Of a stretch of DNA of 8,071 nucleotides, positions 1-5,303 are shown piece after piece. The stretch is from NCBI GenBank assembly GCA_945863825.1, contig CAMBBY010000036.1:1-8071 (forward strand). Reading direction: 5' to 3'. The notes beneath the pieces are model-generated. The model did not search any database, was not told the origin of the DNA, and saw nothing but the letters and a program-made list of their open reading frames with translations. The first letter of the stretch is position 1; the number at the start of each line of letters is the position of its first letter. The translations under genes were made by a program, and so were the position numbers. This DNA comes from an uncultured Prevotella sp. (GTDB lineage: Bacteria; Bacteroidota; Bacteroidia; Bacteroidales; Bacteroidaceae).

Positions 1-140
1 ATAGCCACGCTTTCGACCTGTGCGCAATTGGAACGTGATAATATCTCATTCCGATAGCAGTCAGGACGGAAGCGGTATATAGAGAAAGGTGGAAAACTCG
101 GACGCAAGGTAGGCTCTGTAAAGACAGCGTAGTAAGAAGA

Positions 141-728
141 TTGTCGGAAGACCAGAAAGAACGCTATCCAAAGATGGGCGTTTCACCGCGAAATCTGTGG
201 GATATGAAGAAATTCTACGAGCGTTTTTGTCACTCGGACATAAAAGTGCGACAAGCTGTCGCACTTTTGCCTTGGGGGCATATATTGCATCTTCTTCAGA
301 GAGTTGGTGATGATGATGCAGCAATGCTTTTCTACGCAAAGGAGACACGCTCTAAAGGTTGGAATCGCGACTTGCTTCTCAATGCCATTAAACTCAAAAT
401 GTATGAGACACAGGCATTGGCACGAGTAGACAACAATTTCGACCGAACAACAAGAGTGCTTGCCATCATGCAAGTGGCTGACTCCAAGACCACTCTGAAA
501 CAGATTTCCAGCCATGGAGACACGTTCCGTATCGGCAACAGGATCATCGAAGCCCAAATGGCTTCCTATGGTAAAGCTTATCTGAAAGTAACAAACACGA
601 CTATAGAAAATGTAAGTTTTGAATATTCGGAATTGGGAAATTCCACATTAAATGATACCGTCAATGGGACGGTTCATAAACAAACACAAACTGATCACGT
701 CAATATAAAGACCAGGGCCATCAAATAA
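141..728 (+). pseudogene. DUF1016 (YhcG-type PDDEXK nuclease) remnant, catalytic domain missing
   Basis: Residues 1-103 match the N-terminal DUF1016/YhcG domain: SEDQKERYPKMGVSPRNLW, then RQAVALLPWGHILHLLQRV, FYAKETRSKGW and NNFDRTT. Intact family members are about 340-380 residues and continue after this point into a PDDEXK nuclease domain (roughly GxFKPEYxGKMNxY). Here homology stops near base 450 and about 92 residues of unrecognised sequence follow (ISSHGDTFRIGNRI...). The start is only a TTG. The same frame is open back to base 42, and SVVRRL just upstream still looks like family sequence, so the true N-terminus was longer. Another frame upstream reads RYIEKGGKL, resembling the preceding family segment, which suggests a 5' frameshift. 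I read it as a decayed gene for a defence-associated nuclease. The N-terminal domain assignment is strong; the origin of the tail is unknown. Confidence 0.7.
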
Positions 729-773
729 AGTTAGTGATAACTGAAGCCCGTTTTCATTGTCTATATGAATGCT

Positions 774-842
774 TCAACTGCTTGGATTGCCATAGACTAA
801 AATATCGCCTTTTGGTTGGAAACTTTTTATAGTATAAGTCAT
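774..842 (-). other. Possible tiny or broken minus-strand gene
   Basis: An ATG at 842 is preceded by a purine-rich AGAGGAAA stretch that could be a ribosome binding site. A promoter-like TTG (895-897) and TAAATTTG (869-876, minus strand) lie further upstream. The frame starts MTYTIKSFQPKGDILVYGN and meets TGA at 774. If that TGA is ignored, the frame stays open to 648 (SIHIDNENGLQLSLTLFDG...), which would be 64 residues and would overlap the unexplained tail of the DUF1016 remnant. I do not recognise the product. It may be a broken small gene or chance. The rest of 729-922 shows nothing else I can support. Confidence 0.2.
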
Positions 843-975
843 TTTCCTCTTCCCTATTTTTGAATCTTCAAATTTAGGGAAATAAAAGAGTGAGCAAGTT
901 ACATATCTGATACTAACAAGTAGTGAGAGTGTTAAAAGTGGGGCTGATAGAGATGAAAAACCGAATTTTGTATCG

Positions 976-1002
976 TTGTTTGGAAACAAATCATTATCTT
1001 TG
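976..1002 (+). promoter_or_regulatory. Toxin-antitoxin promoter with palindromic operator candidate
   Basis: TATCTTTG at 995-1002 matches the Bacteroidota -7 consensus TAnnTTTG and lies 19 nt before the toxin ATG. An inverted repeat, TTGTTT-GG-AAACAA (976-989), sits just upstream, where the -33 element should be; its first TTG is a possible -33 box with a shorter than ideal spacer of 16 nt. XRE antitoxins commonly repress their own operon by binding such palindromes, so autoregulation by the antitoxin encoded at 1209 is inferred. Confidence 0.6.
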
Positions 1003-1021
1003 TACTATAATTCAAAACAAA

Positions 1022-1204
1022 ATGGGCATCAACAAGCTAAAAGTGGTGTTGACAGAAGAAGCACAAGCCTTTTTGGATACTGAGGAAGAGACTTTGGTTA
1101 TTGCCACACATGGCATAGTCAAGAAAACTCAAAAAACACCTTTAAAGGAGATTGCCAAAGCAGAAGAGATAAGAAAAGAGTATTTTAACAATAAAAAGAA
1201 ATAG
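1022..1204 (+). pseudogene. HigB-like (RelE/Gp49 superfamily) toxin with internal in-frame deletion
   Basis: The 60-residue product joins a toxin N-terminus (KVVLTEEAQAFLD) directly to a toxin C-terminus (EEETLVIATHGIVKKTQKTP, then KEIAKAEEIRKEYF). Full-length relatives are about 105-115 residues; between these two segments they carry the RelE-fold core, including a stretch resembling LFKKLxGTxIWEFRTLY. About 45-50 residues are therefore missing, with the frame kept. The ATG at 1022 is chosen because the frame's upstream part lies inside and before the promoter. The stop is 4 nt before the antitoxin start, so the usual toxin-first HigBA operon order is kept. Without the core the mRNA-cleaving activity is almost certainly lost. 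The fragment might still bind the antitoxin and act as a co-repressor. Confidence 0.75.
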
Positions 1205-1208
1205 CATT

Positions 1209-1541
1209 ATGGCACAGATGAAATTGATACCAGCAGACAATATGAAAGATAAACTTTGGGGTAAAAGAGGTACACCAGAGCGCGAAGCCATGGAAGCCAA
1301 GCTCAAAGAAGATGTGAACGCCTATATTGTAGGCGAAGCCATACGCAAGGCTCGATTGGCACAAAACCTCACACAAGAACAGCTTGGTGAGCGTATCGGG
1401 GTGCAGCGTGCTCAGATTTCAAAGTTGGAGAAAGGTACAAGTGTTATCACATTACCAACCATGAGCCGTGTGTTTCAAGCATTGGGTATTGCAACAGCAA
1501 CTCTTGATTTGGGTATTGCAGGCAAGATTGCGTTGTGGTAA
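1209..1541 (+). CDS. XRE-family antitoxin (HigA-like)
   Basis: This 110-residue protein has a variable N-terminus (1-40) followed by a complete XRE helix-turn-helix domain (about 42-99): IRKARLAQNLTQEQLGERIG, then VQRAQISKLEKG, then TLPTMSRVFQALG. Length and layout match HigA antitoxins paired with Gp49-like HigB toxins, where the N-terminal part contacts the toxin and the HTH binds the operator. It starts 4 nt after the shortened toxin gene, so the two are probably translated together. The reading frame is intact, so it may still repress the palindrome at 976-989 even though its toxin is gutted. Confidence 0.9.
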   Translation: MAQMKLIPADNMKDKLWGKRGTPEREAMEAKLKEDVNAYIVGEAIRKARLAQNLTQEQLGERIGVQRAQISKLEKGTSVITLPTMSRVFQALGIATATLDLGIAGKIALW

Positions 1542-1585
1542 GATGACGGTTAGATTGTGTAATCTTGGCAGGAACCATTACAGGC

Positions 1586-1612
1586 AAATTGTCCGCAGTT
1601 TGCGGACGATTT
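1586..1612. terminator. Bidirectional hairpin between convergent antitoxin and abi genes
   Basis: A perfect 7-bp stem GTCCGCA/TGCGGAC (1591-1597, 1601-1607) with a GTT loop extends through a T-G pair to flanking AAAT/ATTT. It lies between the 3' ends of two convergent genes (1541 and 1674), the expected place for a shared terminator. Neither side has a long T tract, so termination strength is uncertain. Confidence 0.55.
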
Positions 1613-1710
1613 CAAATTGCTTTAAGTCTGGCGTTTTCCTTTTCCAATTCTTGAATTCTTCGAGTAAGAACACTTACATCTGTTGTGCCCATAACGGTTC
1701 GCTCTCCCAT
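1612..1710 (-). other. Short overlapping ORF with leucine-zipper-like sequence
   Basis: In another frame overlapping the last codons of abi, an ATG at 1710 opens 32 residues ending TDVSVLTRRIQ-ELEKENARLKAI. The I-L-N-L heptad pattern resembles a short leucine zipper and is too regular to dismiss outright. It could be a small coupled ORF, or a former C-terminal extension of the Abi protein put out of frame. I cannot tell which. Confidence 0.25.
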
Positions 1711-2330
1711 CCATTTGGAAATCCAAGAGCTGCCAGATCTATCTCTGGATAATTGGAAAATAGCGTGTGCATTTTTCCCAACATATCATTGTTGGGTGAT
1801 ATGATATCAAGGAAATCATTGCCCATCGTCAGCAACTCACCCAAAATCCATGATGGAGGATATGGGTCGCAATAGCTGTTCTTGAAATGCTTGATAAATT
1901 CTTCTGTTGATTTCGCATATTCTCTGCCGATGGTGTTCTTTGTTTCTTGAAAAGTTCTTTGGTTGGCAAAGTGAACAGAATTTGTCAGCCAATAAGTATC
2001 TCCTGTCATCTGCACAGGAATGTTCATAATGGCACGACGAATAGCTATCTCTACTTTCTCAATCTCATTGAGAAGAAGCATACGCAACTTCTTGTCGAAG
2101 CGATAGAGATTCAACACTTGTTGAAAAGTTGTACCATCTTTATACTGATGAGTTTCCTTTGGAACTTTCAAGAATGGGTACATATAAGCGGAAAGGCGAT
2201 AGTACCCGATGCTCTCCAAATACCGTACCGCTTTGTCTTCATCGGAAATAACAAGCCCACGACTTTTCAACAGAGCCATCAAGTCTGCCTCTGTCATATA
2301 ATGTTTCATGAAGTGCGGTAATCTTTCCAT
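1674..2330 (-). pseudogene. Abi_2 (AbiD/AbiF-like) abortive-infection protein lacking its HEPN motif region
   Basis: The 218-residue product matches Abi_2 proteins: TEADLMALLKSRGLVISD and YLESIGYYRLSAYMYPF (35-53), FDKKLRMLLLNEIEKVEIAI (78-97), PPSWILGELLTMGN (158-171), and the terminal block DLAALGFPNGWESEPLW. Relatives are about 300 residues long and have, after the SW-x-x-GELLTMG segment, a stretch with a conserved R-N-x4-H/HHxRxWNR motif, the HEPN ribonuclease-type signature. Here GELLTMGN runs straight into DFLDIISPNND, normally found well past that motif, so about 65-80 residues are missing in frame near base 1818. No R-x4-6-H of that kind remains. The ATG at 2330 is chosen because the promoter ends at 2417 and the Abi homology starts soon after it; the ATG at 2309 is an alternative. 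The frame is otherwise open and the promoter looks functional, so a protein may still be made. Confidence 0.75.
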
Positions 2331-2361
2331 TAGCGTATTTTGAGAGTAAACGTATATATAC

Positions 2362-2405
2362 AAAAAAGCCCCACGCATTTGAGCATCGTTGAGAGGCTTG
2401 GTGGG
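2362..2405 (-). promoter_or_regulatory. Terminator-like hairpin in the abi leader
   Basis: On the minus strand AAGCCTC (2393-2399) can pair with GGGGCTT (2366-2372), with one G-U pair, and a six-T run follows immediately. This resembles an intrinsic terminator placed between the abi promoter and its start codon. CCCAC (2401-2405) could instead pair with the overlapping GTGGG, giving a competing fold. An attenuator is possible; the loop of about 20 nt makes it modest. Confidence 0.35.
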
Positions 2406-2416
2406 AACTGACGATG

Positions 2417-2447
2417 CAAAGATACGAATAATCATTGATAATACAAA
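2417..2447 (-). promoter_or_regulatory. abi promoter (Bacteroidota type)
   Basis: Minus strand TTTG (2444-2447), 19 nt, TATCTTTG (2417-2424): an exact fit to the Bacteroidota -33/-7 consensus and spacing. Transcription should begin near 2410, about 80 nt before the chosen abi start. Confidence 0.75.
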
Positions 2448-2569
2448 CTTTTTAGCAGGAAAAATCACGCAAAAGTGGAATTCTTTGACATATTTACACT
2501 TAATAATGTTAAATCGGACCTTAAAATCATACTTTTCCTGCCAAACAAAGTGGTTTTCTGGGTAAAAGT

Positions 2570-2583
2570 GTTACCTTTGTAAC
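2570..2583 (+). promoter_or_regulatory. Possible promoter facing the palindrome array
   Basis: TACCTTTG (2572-2579) matches the -7 consensus and sits inside a small palindrome GTTAC-CTTT-GTAAC. No convincing -33 TTTG is present at the right distance. If active, it would transcribe rightward through the hairpin array at 2671-2751 toward the 3' end of the HU-wHTH gene. Apart from this, 2470-2670 shows nothing I can support. Confidence 0.3.
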
Positions 2584-2670
2584 GTCTATACCCATACCGG
2601 AAGCCCCGATGCAGGCATTTCGTAACAGTGTTCTCTACCCCTCCAGAAGTTCCTGCCATGCTCTCCAAGC

Positions 2671-2751
2671 GGTCCCTCGGGGACCACGTGATGGGGAACC
2701 GGTGAACACGAGACGAGCAACCGGTGCTCACGAGGCGGGCAACAAGTGCCC
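2671..2751. repeat. Tandem array of four 15-nt palindromic units, 22-nt period
   Basis: Four units of 15 nt start at 2671, 2693, 2715 and 2737, separated by related 7-nt linkers (ACGTGAT, ACGAGAC, ACGAGGC). Three units form hairpins whose arms differ but stay complementary: GGTCC/GGACC, GAGC/GCTC and GGGC/GCCC. Units 2 and 3 share the core AACCGGT; unit 2 has lost arm pairing. A 22-nt period is not a multiple of three, so this is not a protein repeat. It lies 71 nt beyond the 3' end of the HU-wHTH gene. Its function is unknown. Confidence 0.75.
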
Positions 2752-2775
2752 AAACTAAGGACTACAATTTGGGCA
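2747..2775. terminator. Hairpin downstream of the HU-wHTH gene
   Basis: A perfect 8-bp inverted repeat, TGCCCAAA (2747-2754) and TTTGGGCA (2768-2775), with a 13-nt loop lies between the HU-wHTH stop and the array. Neither strand has a T tract after it. It shares the GCCC arm with the last array unit, so the two hairpins cannot form together. Confidence 0.4.
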
Positions 2776-2821
2776 ATATTCTGTTATGTCAATTAGTCTG
2801 TTCTATAAAAACTTATTGGCT

Positions 2822-3460
2822 TCATTCCTTCCTCCTCACCCAAACCTTATGGCTATGCTGACCTGTGGAACGGATAGGCGAATCAGCAGCAGCACAGATT
2901 TCACGAAGTTCCAGCGAGGCTGCAGTACGGCTCAGATTATTGATATAGGCATAGTCGGTGAGACCGATGAAACCATTCTCATCGATAACCTTCAAGGCTC
3001 GGGCGATGCGCTGCTCCCGGGTATAGATTTCCTTGCGAATCACCTTCACGCCGCTCATGTCTCGCTCCAGATCACAGTCGGTAGCCAGTTTCGCATCCTT
3101 CACCAACTCTGGCGAAGGCGTGAAGTTGACACTCTTCACGCCCACCTTACGATATATCATCTTGTCACTATCGTCCTGAATCTCCCTTGGCTTGTCATCC
3201 TCGAAGTCGAGCGAGAGAGAAAAGGTGCCGAGTTCATCGAAGGTTACATTGTAACCCATGGAAAGCAGACGCACGAGCATATCGCGCACATCCGCCACCA
3301 CTGCTTCTATCATATTGGAAGGCAACGCACGACTATACATTTTCATCTTGTCGATGAACTCTGACTGAGACAATGTACGATTGACTACCATCTTGGGATA
3401 GACCCTACGCTTACCCGTATTACGGAGGTCTGTCATCTCTACTAACTTGTACTTTGGCAT
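2822..3460 (-). CDS. HU-like DNA-binding protein fused to a winged helix (HU-HIG type)
   Basis: The 212-residue protein has a Bacteroidota HU-like domain at about 1-130: SQSEFIDKMKMYSRALPSNM, then DVRDMLVRLLSMGYNVTFDELGTFSLSL (HU-type helices and GTF turn), then VNFTPSPELVKDA. A C-terminal winged-helix follows at about 145-210 (REQRIARALKVIDENG, LSRTAASLELREI, wing HKVWVRRK). This is the described HU-HIG arrangement, HU fused to wHTH, Ig or Gly-rich parts. It is expected to bind DNA, as an architectural or regulatory protein. The start is supported by AAAGGAA (3464-3470) just upstream. The gene is complete, has its own promoter at 3649-3679, and is flanked by palindromic arrays on both sides, which makes them candidate binding sites. 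Target and biological role are not known to me. Confidence 0.85.
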   Translation of the reverse strand: MPKYKLVEMTDLRNTGKRRVYPKMVVNRTLSQSEFIDKMKMYSRALPSNMIEAVVADVRDMLVRLLSMGYNVTFDELGTFSLSLDFEDDKPREIQDDSDKMIYRKVGVKSVNFTPSPELVKDAKLATDCDLERDMSGVKVIRKEIYTREQRIARALKVIDENGFIGLTDYAYINNLSRTAASLELREICAAADSPIRSTGQHSHKVWVRRKE

Positions 3461-3536
3461 AGATTCCTTTCTTTGTTATTATAGTTTATAATCTTAAGTA
3501 GGATGATTCTTACAGCTCTATTCAGTTGTTCATTCT

Positions 3537-3648
3537 CCTACGAGATAGTTATGTTCAGCAACGGCGAACTTATATTCAACGACGTTGAACTTACGTTCGG
3601 CAACGTTGAACTTATATTCAACGACGCTGAACATAACTTATCCGTAGG
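3537..3648. repeat. 112-bp inverted-repeat element enclosing four 21-bp palindromic repeats
   Basis: Outer arms 3537-3559 and 3626-3648 are inverted copies: a perfect 13-bp core AGTTATGTTCAGC/GCTGAACATAACT, extended by CCTACG/CGTAGG with a small indel. Inside are four 15-nt units beginning TTC and ending GAA, at 3554, 3575, 3596 and 3617, an exact 21-nt period. Unit 2 is a perfect palindrome (TTCAACG-A-CGTTGAA) and the others are near-palindromes; linkers are TTATA/TTACG-like. The whole element can also fold as one long imperfect hairpin. It lies in the leader of the HU-wHTH gene, with the predicted start of transcription inside the right arm. Confidence 0.85.
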
Positions 3649-3679
3649 CAAAGATACAACTTTATATAGGAAAAAGCAA
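3649..3679 (-). promoter_or_regulatory. HU-wHTH gene promoter
   Basis: Minus strand TTG (3677-3679), 20 nt, TATCTTTG (3649-3656): a Bacteroidota-type promoter. Transcription should start around 3641-3644, giving a leader of about 180 nt made largely of the inverted-repeat element. Confidence 0.65.
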
Positions 3680-3700
3680 GATTTCTCTCATATTTAACAC

Positions 3701-3738
3701 AAAAAAATAGGTACGCCATCATCTAACGTACCTATTTT
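3701..3738 (-). terminator. Strong intrinsic terminator after the HTCS remnant
   Basis: A perfect 12-bp stem AAAATAGGTACG/CGTACCTATTTT (3704-3715, 3727-3738) with an 11-nt loop. On the minus strand it runs into seven Ts. It terminates the regulator remnant just upstream of the HU-wHTH promoter; reading on the plus strand is weaker but possible. The gap 3739-3803 shows nothing else. Confidence 0.85.
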
Positions 3739-3803
3739 CTTTATCTTTATGTTCATCCCAAATCGGATTTCCTCAACTGAAAATTAGTTTTTCAACTTAA
3801 AGA

Positions 3804-4096
3804 TCAGTTTTCTTCCCGCTCTTCTTCCTCTGTTTCCCCTTCAGTCTGTTTCTTGACGACAGCAAGTGCATTCTCCATCCATTCCTCATCGAGAGAGTTG
3901 ACCGTAATCTTCGGCGGCTCAATCTTCTTGGAATGGCGGTAACGCTCTATCTAATGCCTGATTTCCCGGTTATCTTCTACAACCAATACCTATTATGAGG
4001 CAGCCCATCATTCACACCCAAATGTGAGAACAATGGCTTTTCCGTATATTTACCGAATATTGGCAAACATAGGATATATATAGCAAAGAATATCAA
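3804..4096 (-). pseudogene. Hybrid two-component system (HTCS) regulator remnant, over 90% deleted
   Basis: Reading the minus strand, three scraps appear in the order they have in an HTCS protein. First is a hydrophobic signal peptide (LIFFAIYILCLPIFG, from a TTG at 4096) followed by PLFSHLGVNDGLPHNR, the typical start of the periplasmic sensor propeller. Next, in another frame, is VLVVEDNREIRH (3954-3989), the first strand and acidic site of a receiver domain. Then, after a TAG at 3951, comes IERYRHSKKIEPP-KITVNSLDEEWMENALAVVKK, the linker before the AraC output domain, and an acidic tail ending at TGA 3804. Intact HTCS proteins are about 1300 residues; the propeller, kinase, most of the receiver and the AraC domain are gone. 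It follows the endonuclease stop by about 20 nt. Confidence 0.75.
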
Positions 4097-4113
4097 GATT
4101 ATTTCACGACAAC

Positions 4114-5151
4114 CTATAACTTAAACCATGCAACAAGTGGCAAATGGTCACTATACCCTCCTAAATACCTGGGACCCAGAAAGGTACGAAATGGCTTCTT
4201 ACCACCATATTTTTCGTCTTCCTGCAAAAGGAAAGGCAAATCTCCCACCTCACAAGCGATTTTCTGCCCTACCAAAGCCTGACTACACAACATCTGATCA
4301 AGACTGCGCCATTCTCCATGGTAACGATAAGTACCCTTGGCTCCATTCCGTCCATGCGCATCCTGACTGATATTCACCAACTGATGATGCTCAAGAAACT
4401 GCAATGCAGGAGAATCAGAATAATCATTGAAATCACCCGTCACAATAATCTTAGCACCATGATTAAAAGAATAGATAGAATCTACAGCCTGCGATAACTG
4501 ACTGGCTACCTGCAGACGATAAGGACGGGAAGCAGCCTCGCCTCCCCTGCGACTTGGGGCATGAACTACAAAAACATGAAGCGTATCTTTCCCCATCAAA
4601 ATTCCTTTGGCATAAAGAATATCACGAGTGGGACGAGTTTCAGGCAAATGCTTGATACGTATAGCATGATGATGGAGCAGACGAAATGAAAAAGGCTGGT
4701 ACATCAATGCTACATCTATGCCACGCTCATCTGGTGAAGAAGTCATCACATATTCATAACCAGCCTTGCGCAACAGAGAACGCCTGGTCAAAGCAATCAT
4801 GGCAGAATCATTTTCTACTTCACAGAGAGCCACCAAATCCGGCAAATGCCATTGATTTTGGCATCCCTTACCTTGCAACTGATTTTTCTTGCTCTGGCTT
4901 AGACTGCCATTATATATATAATAAGGTGTAGCCAACTCTCCTAAGGCAATAATTTCCTGAGAAAGATGATTGATTTTCTTCCAATATCGGGTTCTTGTCC
5001 AGTGATAATCACTCTCTGGCAGAAACTCCGTATCATTCTTCAGAGAATCATGTACGGTATCGAAAAGATTTTCACAATTCAACTCTACAAACGTGAAAAA
5101 GGAAGATAAAAGAAGAGATAAAAACATAATTATGAGATTGTAAAGTCGCAT
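4114..5151 (-). CDS. Secreted endonuclease/exonuclease/phosphatase family protein
   Basis: The 345-residue protein starts with a signal-like hydrophobic segment (LYNLIIMFLSLLLSSFFTF) and then shows the EEP fold motifs in order: LNCENLFD (Asn for metal binding, about 24-31), ALCEVEN (catalytic Glu, about 111), DERGIDVALMY (about 141-151), VVHAPSRRGG (about 195-204), TGDFND (Asp/Asn, about 238-243) and GYSDHLP (Asp-His pair, about 335). All expected catalytic residues are present and length is normal for the family. Such enzymes hydrolyse phosphodiesters in nucleic acids or lipids; the substrate here cannot be read from sequence. The ATG at 5151 is preferred over a GTG two codons earlier at 5157. 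The gene is divergent from the tRNA; I saw no clear promoter for it in 5160-5219. Confidence 0.85.
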   Translation of the reverse strand: MRLYNLIIMFLSLLLSSFFTFVELNCENLFDTVHDSLKNDTEFLPESDYHWTRTRYWKKINHLSQEIIALGELATPYYIYNGSLSQSKKNQLQGKGCQNQWHLPDLVALCEVENDSAMIALTRRSLLRKAGYEYVMTSSPDERGIDVALMYQPFSFRLLHHHAIRIKHLPETRPTRDILYAKGILMGKDTLHVFVVHAPSRRGGEAASRPYRLQVASQLSQAVDSIYSFNHGAKIIVTGDFNDYSDSPALQFLEHHQLVNISQDAHGRNGAKGTYRYHGEWRSLDQMLCSQALVGQKIACEVGDLPFLLQEDEKYGGKKPFRTFLGPRYLGGYSDHLPLVAWFKL

Positions 5152-5219
5152 CCACACATGAAAATTACAAATTTTAGAAGGTTTCTCAACAAAATAGCAT
5201 TGATTTTCTGCCTATTCTC

Positions 5220-5250
5220 TTTGTCAAGTCAGATTTTTACATTATCTTTG
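5220..5250 (+). promoter_or_regulatory. tRNA-Arg promoter
   Basis: TTTG (5220-5223), 19 nt, TATCTTTG (5243-5250): an exact Bacteroidota promoter match 53 nt before the tRNA. Transcription should start near 5257. Confidence 0.75.
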
Positions 5251-5303
5251 CAGACAGATTGCTGTTCATGCCATCTTACAAGCAATCCAAACTATCCACA
5301 AAG

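Noticed and set aside
2331..2468. Longer Abi N-terminus starting at 2468
   Set aside because: It would begin upstream of the -33/-7 promoter, so those codons would not be in the mRNA; Abi homology starts after 2330.
2609..2758. A 49-codon plus-strand ORF (starting MQAFRNSVLYP) running through the palindrome array
   Set aside because: The 22-nt repeats change frame from unit to unit and composition looks non-coding; structure explains the sequence better.
2786..3364. A 192-residue plus-strand ORF
   Set aside because: It is the antisense shadow of the HU-winged-helix gene, whose minus-strand product has clear domains and a ribosome binding site.
3537..3648. CRISPR array
   Set aside because: Units are palindromic 15-mers with 6-nt linkers at a fixed 21-nt period, without unique 30-nt spacers or cas genes.
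3503..3697. A 64-residue plus-strand ORF with repeats resembling FNDVELTFGNVELIFNDAE
   Set aside because: The 21-nt period keeps frame and so gives an apparent protein repeat, but there is no promoter or ribosome site and the leader of the minus-strand gene explains the DNA.
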